From Verrucomicrobiota bacterium (GTDB lineage: Bacteria > Verrucomicrobiota > Verrucomicrobiia > Limisphaerales > UBA9464): a stretch of 55,570 nucleotides of DNA. Every line of letters starts with the position of its first letter. The first letter of the stretch is position 1. The DNA lies in contig JANYDN010000033.1 in the NCBI GenBank assembly GCA_025363585.1, positions 1-55,570 of the forward strand, in the 5' to 3' direction. Below, piece by piece: positions 1 to 8,320 of the stretch. A program made the translations under genes and the position numbers. The notes under the pieces are model-generated. The model had not been told where the DNA came from, made no database searches, and saw only the letters and a program-made list of their open reading frames with translations.

Positions 1-1408
1 AGGTCAGGTTCCAATGATGGTCGAGCGAAAGGAACACCTTCACCGAATCCGTCTCCGCCGCCACGGCCGCGTGCGCCAACCGTACCGTGCGCTCGTAGTC
101 GGCGATGAACACACCTTCCGGTACCTCGCCCTCGTTGGCCCAATACCAATGGGCCGTCACCTCGTTGCCGATGATGAAGCGACTTGCCCGGCCAAACGCA
201 CCGTCGTCGCGCGAGAATCGATTCGCGAGGAATCCCATCGCCGCCTCGAACCACGCCGCTCCTTCACGCGTCGAGGTGTTGAAAGCCCCGAGATGGTTCG
301 GCGCTTGTCTGGAATATCCCGGATGAAGGCTGATGGCGTCCACCAACGGATCACCACTCTCGTACGCCAACAGGATCAAGGTCACGTCCGCGCCGGCGTC
401 CGACAAACGCTTGGCAGGTATGGCTTCCACCGCCGACTTCCGGAAATGGAAAACCCGTCCTTGGTTGGTCCACGACAGGCTGTCGGCGGAAGCCCGCGGA
501 TCCACCAGCCCGGACACATTGACGTTGAGCGCGGCGTGCCGAACGCCCAGCGCGATGGCGTCCTCGACCATTTGCACCTGGAGTCCCTTGCGGCTCTTCG
601 GAACCACGGGCGCGGGATAAAGTCGAGCCGTGCCCTCGAACTTTTCCGCATGCCTTGCGACACCGACGGCCCGCGTCTCGCCTCCGTACCCTCGAACCCC
701 CACGCAGAACCCTCGGTCGATCCGATCCTGGCGGCCCGCTCCACGATCGACGAATCGGGACACCTCAAATGTCCCGTCTGCCTTCGGTGCTGCCAAGGCA
801 ACCGCTTCTCCCGTCGCCACGTCGGACTCATCCTGTTCGGGCTGCAGTTCCACGATTTCGAATTCAATGCCGACACCGACCACCGTCAGCACCACGCGCT
901 CGCTCGTCACGATGACCCGGACCACGCCGCTCCCTCCCGGCCGCGACAACTTCAACTCCCCGAGCGTCGCGGTCCCGTTGGTTCCTGGAGGATCCAGACG
1001 CAGGCGGGCTCCGCTCCCCATGGCTGGCAACGCCAGCCGCGCTTCGGTCCATGCATTCGAGCGCACCCTGAAGTGAACGGAATCGCGTTCCGTTGCTTGG
1101 TCCTTGAACCAAAACAATTGCCCGATCCCGCCCGGCTCCGACCACAGGCGAAGGGAGGCCACCGATTCGTTGTTCCCACTTTCCCCGACTTCCGGACTGG
1201 TCACGAACGGATCCGGTCCCGTGATCGGAACCAAGAGTCCCCGAACGCCGACTTCGAGCGGACCGACGTCGTGGGTTGGTTTCCAACCCGGACGACTGGC
1301 CCGGTTGGCAAGGTCCGGCAATTCGGCGACGGCCCGGACCCGCGAGGCCAGACAGCAAAGAACCAACAGGATTGGAAATCCTAGATCGGTGGACGGCAGG
1401 TAACGCAC
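1..1408 (-). CDS. secreted DUF5722 protein, 3' end cut by window
   Basis: The 469 visible codons run off the left edge. No ATG is available in this frame. An in-frame TGA lies about 35 bases upstream, and GTG at 1408 is the only start that gives a clean signal peptide: basic start, hydrophobic core ILLVLCCLA at about 13-21, and a likely cleavage site after RVRAVA near 28. The middle is beta-rich, and the last ~250 residues look like a glycoside-hydrolase-type TIM barrel with the segment FIIGNEVTAHWYW, where an Asn-Glu pair resembles the acid/base position of clan GH-A. This pattern matches the DUF5722 family of secreted PVC and Bacteroidetes proteins. Substrate is unknown. It is transcribed away from the pseudopilin gene. 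The family call is from recognition, and the glycosidase role is inference. Confidence 0.72.
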   Translation of the reverse strand, partial: MRYLPSTDLGFPILLVLCCLASRVRAVAELPDLANRASRPGWKPTHDVGPLEVGVRGLLVPITGPDPFVTSPEVGESGNNESVASLRLWSEPGGIGQLFWFKDQATERDSVHFRVRSNAWTEARLALPAMGSGARLRLDPPGTNGTATLGELKLSRPGGSGVVRVIVTSERVVLTVVGVGIEFEIVELQPEQDESDVATGEAVALAAPKADGTFEVSRFVDRGAGRQDRIDRGFCVGVRGYGGETRAVGVARHAEKFEGTARLYPAPVVPKSRKGLQVQMVEDAIALGVRHAALNVNVSGLVDPRASADSLSWTNQGRVFHFRKSAVEAIPAKRLSDAGADVTLILLAYESGDPLVDAISLHPGYSRQAPNHLGAFNTSTREGAAWFEAAMGFLANRFSRDDGAFGRASRFIIGNEVTAHWYWANEGEVPEGVFIADYERTVRLAHAAVAAETDSVKVFLSLDHHWNLT

Positions 1409-1544
1409 GACGCTTCTAAAGGCCCCGGATTGTTCCGCCGATCAAGGACGGTGTTCGATTCCCCTGCGATTCCCCCCAATTAGGTCTCGCCTCGTGATTC
1501 GATTGCGCTAGAAGAGTTGCGTTACCCTTAGCCTTGAAAGTGCC

Positions 1545-2354
1545 ATGAATCCCCGAAAACCCCGTTCCCTGCGGTCCGCGTTCACGCTGATCGAGTTGTT
1601 GGTCGTGATCGCCATCATCGCGATTCTGGCGGGCATGCTGCTGCCGGCCTTGGCGAAGGCGAAGACAAAGGCCCAGGCCATCAACTGCCTCGGCAACCTC
1701 CGCCAGCTGACCCTCGCCTGGGTCATGTACTCGACCGACAACAACGAGCGGCTGGTACCCAACTGGCCCGGCGTCCCGGACTCTTGGGTGGGCGGCAACG
1801 TTTCTGGCATGCCCGGTGCGACCAACCTCGCCGACATACGCAATGGCCGCCTCTACAAGTACAATGGCTCCGTCGGCATCTACACCGATCCCGCCGTGCA
1901 GGATCTCCCGAGCGGAATCAAGCGCGGCACCAAATTGATTCGGACTTACTCGATGGAAGGTCGGATGGGTGGAGGCGACGGCACCGGTGGCAGCGTCGAC
2001 ACCAGCTGGGTGCTCACCACCAAGTATCCGCAGTACAAGAAGACAACCGAGATCATCAACCCGTCGCCCTCGAAGTCGCTGGTCTTCGTGGACGAGAGCA
2101 TTTACACGATCGACGACGGTTATTTCGCGGTGAAGCCGCCGGGCCAAACGGTCTGGCAGAATTCGCCAACCGTACGCCACGGCCGCTCCGCAGCCCTCTC
2201 GTTCGCCGACGGCCATGCGGAAATTTTCCGCTGGGTCTATCTTCCCGTGAAGGACCAGGGCCTCGACGCCCCGATCAAGGCGAGCGGTCGCGACACGACC
2301 ATCGATTTCAAGAAGCTCCAGTCCACGGTCATCCCGCAGGAAGACATTCCCTGA
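1545..2354 (+). CDS. prepilin-type N-terminal cleavage/methylation protein with H-X9-DG motif
   Basis: This 269-residue pseudopilin-like protein has the type III signal of type IV pilins and type II secretion pseudopilins. A basic leader ends in RSA before the cleavage point, followed by [20 protein letters not shown], the hydrophobic helix with the conserved Glu at +5. Near the C-terminus [12 protein letters not shown] fits the H-X9-DG motif (DUF1559/SBP_bac_10-like) that is amplified in planctomycetes and verrucomicrobia. It is expected to be processed by a prepilin peptidase and to be membrane- or envelope-associated. Such genomes carry dozens of these paralogues, so a specific role in secretion or adhesion cannot be assigned. 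The ATG start fits the short basic leader. Confidence 0.9.
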   Translation: MNPRKPRSLRSAFTLIELLVVIAIIAILAGMLLPALAKAKTKAQAINCLGNLRQLTLAWVMYSTDNNERLVPNWPGVPDSWVGGNVSGMPGATNLADIRNGRLYKYNGSVGIYTDPAVQDLPSGIKRGTKLIRTYSMEGRMGGGDGTGGSVDTSWVLTTKYPQYKKTTEIINPSPSKSLVFVDESIYTIDDGYFAVKPPGQTVWQNSPTVRHGRSAALSFADGHAEIFRWVYLPVKDQGLDAPIKASGRDTTIDFKKLQSTVIPQEDIP

Positions 2355-2412
2355 TCCCCGGGAAATCCTTGGAGCGTCCTTCGCGAAACCGTAGCCTGCG
2401 TCCGTTCACACC

Positions 2413-3261
2413 ATGAGATTCGGCATCAATTCGTTCCTTTTCACGTCTCCCTTCACCACCGAGAGCACCAAGCTTTTCCCCAAGTTCAAGAAGTGGGGAT
2501 TCGATACCGTCGAGATCCCGATCGAGGATCCGTCCCACATCGATGCTGCCAAGGTCCGCTCCGCTCTCGACAAGGCGGGTCTCGCGTGCGGATCGATCTG
2601 CGCGTGCATGGGTCCGGGACGCGACCTCCGTGGGACGCCCGAGGAACAGAAGACGGCGATGGATTACTGCAAGGCGTTGATCGACCAAGCGGTCGTCCTC
2701 GGCTGTCCCTCGCTCATCGGCCCCGTCTATAGCGTCGTGGGCAAGGCGGACGCCGTCGAACCCTCGCAGCAGAAGATCGAGTGGGCTTTGGTCGTCAAGA
2801 ATCTCAAGGAGCTCTGCGCGTACGCCGAATCAAAAGGGATCCAGATTTGCGTCGAGCCGCTCAACCGTTTCGAGACCGACTTCCTCAATACCTGCGACCA
2901 AGGTCTCAAACTGATCAAGGCCGTCGGCTCCAAGGTGCTCAAGCTTCACCTCGACACGTTCCACATGAACATCGAGGAGAAGAACCAGGGCGCCTCGATC
3001 AAGAAAGCCGGCAAACTTCTCGCCCACTTCCATGCCTGCGGCACGGACCGCGGCACGCCCGGCACCGATTCCCTTGATTGGAAACCCATCGTGGCCGCGC
3101 TCAAATCCATCGGCTACAAGGGCGATGTCGTCATCGAGTCCTTCACCACCGACGTCAAGGTCATTGCCCGCGCCGCGGCCATCTGGCGCCGGATCGAGCC
3201 GACGCGCGACGAGATCGCCGTGAAGGGACTCGCGAACCTGAAGAAGTCGTTCAAGAAGTAG
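2413..3261 (+). CDS. sugar phosphate isomerase/epimerase (AP endonuclease 2-like TIM barrel)
   Basis: This 282-residue cytoplasmic TIM-barrel protein of the xylose-isomerase-like family (PF01261) resembles D-tagatose/D-psicose 3-epimerases. Visible family landmarks are the opening MRFGINSFLF strand, VEIPIEDPS, CVEPLNRFETDFLNT (metal-ligand Glu), HLDTFHMNIEE (Asp/His ligands), HFHACGTDRGTPG, and the final VVIESF strand carrying a metal Glu. The four Glu/Asp/His ligands expected for Mn/Co-dependent epimerisation are therefore present. It lies 48 bases upstream of a DUF1080 lipoprotein on the same strand. That pairing recurs in loci thought to handle 3-keto sugars, so a 3-keto-sugar or ketose epimerase is a reasonable inference. 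The exact substrate is unknown. Confidence 0.88.
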   Translation: MRFGINSFLFTSPFTTESTKLFPKFKKWGFDTVEIPIEDPSHIDAAKVRSALDKAGLACGSICACMGPGRDLRGTPEEQKTAMDYCKALIDQAVVLGCPSLIGPVYSVVGKADAVEPSQQKIEWALVVKNLKELCAYAESKGIQICVEPLNRFETDFLNTCDQGLKLIKAVGSKVLKLHLDTFHMNIEEKNQGASIKKAGKLLAHFHACGTDRGTPGTDSLDWKPIVAALKSIGYKGDVVIESFTTDVKVIARAAAIWRRIEPTRDEIAVKGLANLKKSFKK

Positions 3262-3309
3262 CCGTCCTCCGACTTGACCGACGCCCCCTTTCCCATCGAA
3301 AAACTTCCC

Positions 3310-4050
3310 ATGCGCTTCCTTCGTTTGCCCGCGACCCTCGCTCTGGTCGCCGCCGCCATCGCGTCGATGGCCCTCACCGGTTGCCAACTCTCGTCGCGCA
3401 AGCTGGCGCAGGAGCGGGTCAATTCCATCTCCCTATTCGACGGCAAGACCCTCAAGGGCTGGGCCGGTTTGGCGGATCATTGGACGGTCGAGGACGGGTC
3501 CATCACGGGTTACACCACGAAGGAAAACCCGCTGAAGCAAAACACCTTCTTGGTCTACACCAACGGACCGGTCGCCAATTTCGAACTGCGCTTCAAATAC
3601 AGGATCTTCCATGGCAATTCCGGCGTGCAATACCGCAGCGCCGTGCTGGATCCCCAGTTGATGATCGTCGGCGGCTACCAAGCCGACTTCGAGGCCGGCA
3701 CCACGTACTCGGGAATTCTCTACGAGGAGCGCGGTCGCGGAATCCTCGCCAACCGCGGGCAACGCACCGAAATCTCCGAGGCCGGCGGCCAAACCAAGAT
3801 CACGGTCCTCGACCAATTCGCGAAGAGCTCGGATCTCCAGGCCAACATCAACAACGAGGATTGGAATGACTACCTCATCGTTGCCGATGGAAACCACCTG
3901 ATGCATTTCATCAACGGCAGACTCACCGCCGACGTCATCGACAACCAGCCCTCGAAGGCCGCGAAGTCCGGCATTCTCGGGCTCCAGATCCACGTCGGAC
4001 CCCCGATGAAAGTGCAGTTCCAGGACATCTGGATGAAGCCCCTGCCGTGA
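3310..4050 (+). CDS. DUF1080 (3-keto-disaccharide hydrolase domain) lipoprotein
   Basis: The start was set at ATG 3310 rather than the upstream TTG because it begins a proper lipoprotein signal. MRFLRLP is followed by a hydrophobic run and a lipobox LTGC, with Cys at about residue 24. The mature part starts with SLFDGKTLKGWAG, the hallmark opening of PF06439 (DUF1080), and has the jelly-roll pattern FELRFKYRI and NSGVQYRSAV, ending in VQFQDIWMKPL. Members of this family hydrolyse 3-keto-glycosides, and a concanavalin-like fold is known. It is probably anchored in the cell envelope and works with the adjacent epimerase. Total length is 246 residues, normal for a single-domain member. Confidence 0.9.
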   Translation: MRFLRLPATLALVAAAIASMALTGCQLSSRKLAQERVNSISLFDGKTLKGWAGLADHWTVEDGSITGYTTKENPLKQNTFLVYTNGPVANFELRFKYRIFHGNSGVQYRSAVLDPQLMIVGGYQADFEAGTTYSGILYEERGRGILANRGQRTEISEAGGQTKITVLDQFAKSSDLQANINNEDWNDYLIVADGNHLMHFINGRLTADVIDNQPSKAAKSGILGLQIHVGPPMKVQFQDIWMKPLP

Positions 4051-4095
4051 TCGAACACGGCCGGACCGCCCGTAGGTCGTAAAGCACCATTCCGG

Positions 4096-4305
4096 CTTAG
4101 CCGCATCCATGCAGTGGCGGCCGAGGAATTATCTCACGCCAAGCCGGGCCAAGACCATCCAAGGGGGCAAAGACCGCCGGCGTGTCGGTTCACCGAACGG
4201 TGGGATCCGATGTCTGGTTCCCAACACACGTTCCCGCCTTCTTGGCCGGCCTTGGTCCCCCTTGGCGTGAGAGAATTCCCATGCCGCGACCGCAGGGTTC
4301 CGTCC
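4096..4305. repeat. palindromic interspersed repeat A, copy 1
   Basis: This non-coding palindrome of about 210 bp has a core at 4125-4279 beginning GGAATTATCTCACGCCAAG and ending CTTGGCGTGAGAGAATTCC, which are inverted copies. The outer flank (CATGCAGTGGCGG on the left) is inverted-complementary to the outer right flank of copy 2. It occupies the 351-base gap between two convergent genes (4050 and 4402). It carries no open frame of its own. It is most likely a non-autonomous MITE/REP-like element. Another short run of CTTGGCG units follows at about 4322-4350. Confidence 0.75.
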
Positions 4306-4401
4306 CGGCTCGGTCGGGAATCCTTGGCGTCTTGGCGCCTTGGCTTGATACCCAATCGAGCTCTTACTGCTTGGATACGGCCAAGGGCCCAGAGCCGCGA
4401 T

Positions 4402-6315
4402 TCACTTCGCCTCGGGGCTTTTTGCTATCGCCGGCGCGGTCGCTTCCTTGGCTTCACCCGCAATTTCCAGCGGTCGGCGAAAACGAAACGGGAGGCTTTC
4501 GACCACGCCCATCACCAACGTCTGGACCCGGTAGTCGGTCTTTTCGAGACGTCCCACGATGGTTTTCACCTCCGGCACATCGTAGTTCTCGAGCCCTCGC
4601 CCCAAGGCGTACGAGAGCATCTTCTCGGTGAGATGCCTCGCGAACAGTCCCTTTTTCCTCAAGACCGCGTCCTTCAAGGCGATGGGTCCGTCGACGATCT
4701 CGCCGTTCGGCAACATGCCCGACGCGTCGATGGGCTTGCCGTCGATCTTGTCGCGCCATCGGCCGATCGGATCGAAATTCTCAAGGGCGAAACCCATGGG
4801 ATCCATCCTCGCATGGCACGCCGCGCAACTCTCCTTCTTGCGATGAGCCTCCAATCGCTGCCGCAACGTTTGGCCATCCCGCTCCTTGTCGTCGGCCGGC
4901 AAGGTCGCGACGAGCGGCGGCGGCGGTGGTGGCGGGGTTCCGAAGACTTCGTCTAGAATCCATCGACCCCGCAGGACCGGACTCGTCCTCAACGGGTAAC
5001 TCGTCTTCGTCAACACCGCCGCCATGCCGAGGATCCCTCCGCGTTTGCGATCGGCGAGCGCCACCTTCCGGAAATCGTCTCCTTTCACGCCGGCCAACCC
5101 GTAAAGCTTCGCGAGACGCTCGTTGGCGTAGGTGTATCGGGCGTCGACCAATTCCAGAACGCTTCCGTTGCCTGCCAGCAACGCGTGGAAAAACTCGACC
5201 GGCTCCTCGACCATCGCGTCCCGCAATTCCACCGTGTAGTCCGGGAACCGATCCAAACTCGGGCTTGCCGTCTGCGCGAGGCTTCGGGTCCCGAGCCATT
5301 GTCCGGCGAATTGCCGCGCGAATTCCTTGGATCTTGGATCCGCCAACATCCGCCGCACTTGTTCCTCCAGCCCCCCTTCACGGCTCAATCCGCCGTCCTT
5401 CGCCGCGGCCAACAACGCCGCGTCGGGCATGCTCGCCCATAGGAAGTAGCTGAGTCGCGACCCCAATTCGTAGTCATCGATCTTCTGCGGCGTCATGCCG
5501 GGACGCGCTGCCTCGATGCGGAAGAGAAACCGGGGCGAAACCAAGATGGCCTTTGCGGCAACCTTGTGCGCCTTCCCGAAATCCGCGCCCTCTCGTCGGG
5601 CCTTCGCGAACAATCCCACCAGACGATCCAGCTCCTCGGATTCCACCGGTCGACGGAAAGCGCGGGTCGCGAACGCCGCGAGGTTCCGGCGCGCCGTCCA
5701 TTTTTCCGGCGTGTACCAAACCGATTCTTCCTTCACCAACGTTTCCCTCGCCGCCAACGACAACACCGTTTCAGCGGTCGAGAGGTACCGTTCCATCAAC
5801 ACCGGCGGGACGAAAAGCGTGTCGGCGTTGTTGTCGAAACCACCGCCGCCGCCCCCGTCCGGCGGGAACCGGTCCGCGGGCTTCGTGTCGACGCCCAGCA
5901 AATCCCGGATCGTGTTGTTGTATTCCGCACGGCTCAGGCGACGGGGTGGCGCCACGCCGGGATCGTGCGGTTGCCATTCGGGATCCGGGTTGTCGAGCAG
6001 GTCCTTCAGCGTGTCGACCAATCGATGGTACTCGGCGGCGTCCGGCTGCGGCTTGCCCTTCGGGGGCATCGTGCGCTCCTCGATCTGGCGAAAGACATTT
6101 TCCCACAGCTTTCCGTCCCGTTGAAGACTCCGCGCCGAATCGAAGGCGCGGAGATTGACGCCGCCCTTCTGGGTGTCGTCGTCGTGGCAGTCGTAGCAAT
6201 ACCGCGCCAACGTCGGTTTGACCGTGTCGTCGAAACCTCGGGTCGCAGCGATGCCTCCCGGGGCGGCCCAATGCGCCGCCACCGCAAATCCGATCGTGAT
6301 GAATCGTCTACGCAT
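4402..6315 (-). CDS. DUF1592/DUF1588/DUF1585 c-type-heme protein
   Basis: This 637-residue secreted protein starts at ATG 6315, giving MRRRFITIGFAVAAHW as an export signal; the longer upstream frame is unrelated in composition. An N-terminal planctomycete cytochrome motif C40-Y-D-C43-H44 is followed by DUF1587 (LSRAEYNNTIRDLLGVD), DUF1595/DUF1592 (AFRRPVESEELDRLVGLF, ELGSRLSYFLWASMPD), DUF1588 (RGGILGMAAVLTKTSYP) and DUF1585. A second CxxCH (CAACH, about residue 495) precedes DPMGFALENFDPIGRWR. The architecture matches the usual PVC protein. A run of seven prolines and a six-glycine tract are present. These proteins commonly pair with a DUF1552 or DUF1501 partner, but no adjacent partner is seen here. 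Confidence 0.92.
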   Translation of the reverse strand: MRRRFITIGFAVAAHWAAPGGIAATRGFDDTVKPTLARYCYDCHDDDTQKGGVNLRAFDSARSLQRDGKLWENVFRQIEERTMPPKGKPQPDAAEYHRLVDTLKDLLDNPDPEWQPHDPGVAPPRRLSRAEYNNTIRDLLGVDTKPADRFPPDGGGGGGFDNNADTLFVPPVLMERYLSTAETVLSLAARETLVKEESVWYTPEKWTARRNLAAFATRAFRRPVESEELDRLVGLFAKARREGADFGKAHKVAAKAILVSPRFLFRIEAARPGMTPQKIDDYELGSRLSYFLWASMPDAALLAAAKDGGLSREGGLEEQVRRMLADPRSKEFARQFAGQWLGTRSLAQTASPSLDRFPDYTVELRDAMVEEPVEFFHALLAGNGSVLELVDARYTYANERLAKLYGLAGVKGDDFRKVALADRKRGGILGMAAVLTKTSYPLRTSPVLRGRWILDEVFGTPPPPPPPLVATLPADDKERDGQTLRQRLEAHRKKESCAACHARMDPMGFALENFDPIGRWRDKIDGKPIDASGMLPNGEIVDGPIALKDAVLRKKGLFARHLTEKMLSYALGRGLENYDVPEVKTIVGRLEKTDYRVQTLVMGVVESLPFRFRRPLEIAGEAKEATAPAIAKSPEAK

Positions 6316-6422
6316 GCTTCGAGGTCCCAAGCCCGACGCCCGATCCTTGGGCCGGATTCGACCCGTGTTGGTCCTTGGACTCCGTCCGAGGGTCCTGACA
6401 GCGGGAACCCTTCCGCGACGCG

Positions 6423-6980
6423 TTACTGGGGCGCCAAGCGGGGGATGGATTTCCGCAAGGGATGCTCCTCTTTGCGACCGTGGGCGGTCACCGCGGTCCA
6501 TTCCGCCAGGCGACGGCCGAGAATCCGGCAAGCTTCCTGGGTTTCGGCTTCCCGGGGTTCTTTGGCCGCCACGGCCCCGTAGTGAAGGGTCATCTTCTTG
6601 CCCGCATAGTCGGTCACTCCGAAGACCAGAAAGCCAAAGTTCATCAACACCGTCAGGATCGACTGGCAGGCGAGTTCCATGCCGCCGCCCCATCCGCCCG
6701 CGCTGCTGAAGGCGCAGGCGACCTTCCCATCGAGCTCCATCCAGTGCGGTCCCATGGTCTCGTCCCAAAAGCGCTTCATGCGCCAGGACAGGATTCCCAT
6801 GTTGGTCGGACTTCCCACCGCCAACCCGTCGCACCAGACGACATCCGCGGGCTGGGCTTCGTCGATGGATCTCAGCCGGACCTCGGTCGCCCCGATCGTC
6901 GCGGCGCCTTCCGCCACCAGAGCCGCCATGCGGGCGACGTTGCCCGTCTTCGAATCGTACAGGACCAAAATGCGGTTCAT
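6423..6980 (-). CDS. flavodoxin-family NAD(P)H:quinone oxidoreductase-like protein
   Basis: This 185-residue protein has the flavodoxin fold. The N-terminal strand and FMN phosphate loop read ILVLYDSKTGNVARMA, followed by a central GLAVGSPTNMGILSWRMKRF segment and AFSSAGGWGGGMELACQSI, the WrbA-like isoalloxazine-binding loop. It is expected to bind FMN and reduce quinones by two electrons or act as a general flavodoxin-like reductase. It sits 22 bases downstream of dnaN on the same strand, so co-transcription is possible. WrbA proteins are about 200 residues, so the length fits. The specific substrate cannot be told from sequence, and wrbA is not assigned because the overall match is only family-level. 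Confidence 0.85.
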   Translation of the reverse strand: MNRILVLYDSKTGNVARMAALVAEGAATIGATEVRLRSIDEAQPADVVWCDGLAVGSPTNMGILSWRMKRFWDETMGPHWMELDGKVACAFSSAGGWGGGMELACQSILTVLMNFGFLVFGVTDYAGKKMTLHYGAVAAKEPREAETQEACRILGRRLAEWTAVTAHGRKEEHPLRKSIPRLAPQ

Positions 6981-7002
6981 CCGGACCTGAAAACTCGCGG
7001 GT

Positions 7003-8115
7003 TCAGCTCATGCGCATGGGCATGATCACGTACAGGAAGGCCTCGTTGCATTTCACGACGCCGGGCGAGAGCTCGTCGATCAACTCGATGAAAACCTCGT
7101 CGGTCTCCAGGGCCTTGAGGGGATCCATGAGGTAACCGGGGTTGAAGGCGATGGCCATTTCCTTGCCCTTGTAGTTCAGCGGGATCGCCTCGCGCGCCTC
7201 GCCGACTTCCGGCGTGTTGGCGGTGATGCTGAGTTGATTGCGGCCGAACGCCAGTTTCACGGAATTCGATTTGTCGCTGGTCATGATCTCCGCCCGGCGC
7301 AAGGCGTGCAGGAGTTCCTCGCGGGGAATCGAGATCCTCTCCTGTGCTTCCTGCGGGATCACCTGCCGGTAGTTCGGATAGTTGCCGTCGACCAACTTCG
7401 AAATGATGTAAACCCCGAGGCCGCCCTCGGCCGCGGGAGCGAGGGTGAACCCAACCTGGTTCTCGGTGAACTTGATCTCGATGGTCCCCACGGAGAGCAA
7501 TCGGTTGAGCTCGTTGATCGCCTTGGTCGGGACGATGAACTCGCCCTGGCTTTCCGCGGGGATATCCGCCTCCTCGTCCACCATGGCCAATCGGCGGCCG
7601 TCGGTGGCCACCAGGGTGACCTTGTGGTCCTTGAGGCTGATGAAAATCCCGTTGAGCACGTAACGCGTCTCGTCCGTGGACACCGCAAACGACGTCCGAC
7701 GGAGCATCGTTCGGAGTTTTTCCTGCGGCAGCGTGACTGCTTTCGACTGCTTGAACGGCTGGATGGGAGGGAATTCGTCCGGTCCCAGACCGTTGATCTT
7801 GAAAAACGATGCCCCGGCCCTGAGCGAGGCCACTGCCTTCTCGTCGACCTCGATGTCGACGTCGCCCGACATCAACTCCCGGACGATTCCGAAGAGCTTT
7901 TTGACCGGGAGGGTCACCGCGCCCTCGGCGGCGACCGTGGCAGCCACCGAGCAACTGATGGTGACGTCCAGATCGGTGGCGGTGAGGTGGAGTTTTCCCT
8001 CGGCCGCGCGCAGTAAAACGTTGGAAAGGATTGGCAGGGTGGTCCGTGAACCCACCACGTTCTGGACGGCTTGCAGGCCGTTCAGGAGCTGTTCCTTCGG
8101 GATCGTCAGCTTCAT
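7003..8115 (-). CDS. dnaN: DNA polymerase III beta sliding clamp
   Basis: This 370-residue protein has the three-domain clamp pattern. It opens MKLTIPKEQLLNGLQAVQNV, with TLPILSNVLL and LTATDLDVTIS in domain 1, RRTSFAVSTDETRYVLNGI with LVATDGRRLAM in domain 2, and IAFNPGYLMDPLKAL with the canonical C-terminus YVIMPMRMS in domain 3. It forms the dimeric ring that tethers polymerase III and serves as a docking hub. dnaA is not in the neighbourhood, unlike the classical dnaA-dnaN order. The 205-base upstream gap carries two DnaA-box-like sites and an AT-rich patch (separate entry). The gene is followed closely by the flavodoxin gene. Confidence 0.97.
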   Translation of the reverse strand: MKLTIPKEQLLNGLQAVQNVVGSRTTLPILSNVLLRAAEGKLHLTATDLDVTISCSVAATVAAEGAVTLPVKKLFGIVRELMSGDVDIEVDEKAVASLRAGASFFKINGLGPDEFPPIQPFKQSKAVTLPQEKLRTMLRRTSFAVSTDETRYVLNGIFISLKDHKVTLVATDGRRLAMVDEEADIPAESQGEFIVPTKAINELNRLLSVGTIEIKFTENQVGFTLAPAAEGGLGVYIISKLVDGNYPNYRQVIPQEAQERISIPREELLHALRRAEIMTSDKSNSVKLAFGRNQLSITANTPEVGEAREAIPLNYKGKEMAIAFNPGYLMDPLKALETDEVFIELIDELSPGVVKCNEAFLYVIMPMRMS

Positions 8116-8125
8116 GTCCGCTTAC

Positions 8126-8239
8126 TATTTGAGTTCACTGATTAAAAAGAAAGCCCGTAGTAGGGTGTGTGAACAACACGCACAACCGGTTGGGGTGCCC
8201 GCAAACAGGCTCCAAACCGATTGCCGACGCTGTGAAGAA
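8126..8239. promoter_or_regulatory. DnaA-box-like sites and AT-rich patch upstream of dnaN
   Basis: Reading the minus strand, TTGTTCACA lies at 8176-8168 and TTCTTCACA at 8239-8231, each one position away from the DnaA consensus TTATNCACA. Between them and the dnaN start is an AT-rich patch at about 8126-8154 that contains ATTAAAAAGAAAG. The whole gap 8116-8320 has no gene. It could be a DnaA-regulated dnaN promoter or part of an origin. Two boxes are not enough to decide. Confidence 0.35.
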
Positions 8240-8320
8240 CTTCGGGCGCACTTTGGGAGCCTGGCCGACAGCACCAACAACCACCCGGTTGTCGGGCACT
8301 CGGCCCATGGTGTTGGCCGG

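Noticed and set aside
1445-1480. GTTCGATTCC-containing stretch resembling a tRNA T-arm
   Set aside because: Stem pairing is only about three of five, no 5' acceptor strand or anticodon arm can be drawn, and it overlaps gene starts. It could be a tRNA remnant but cannot be supported.
1416-2216. 266-residue minus-strand frame over the pseudopilin
   Set aside because: The plus strand carries a full pseudopilin, so this is a shadow of it.
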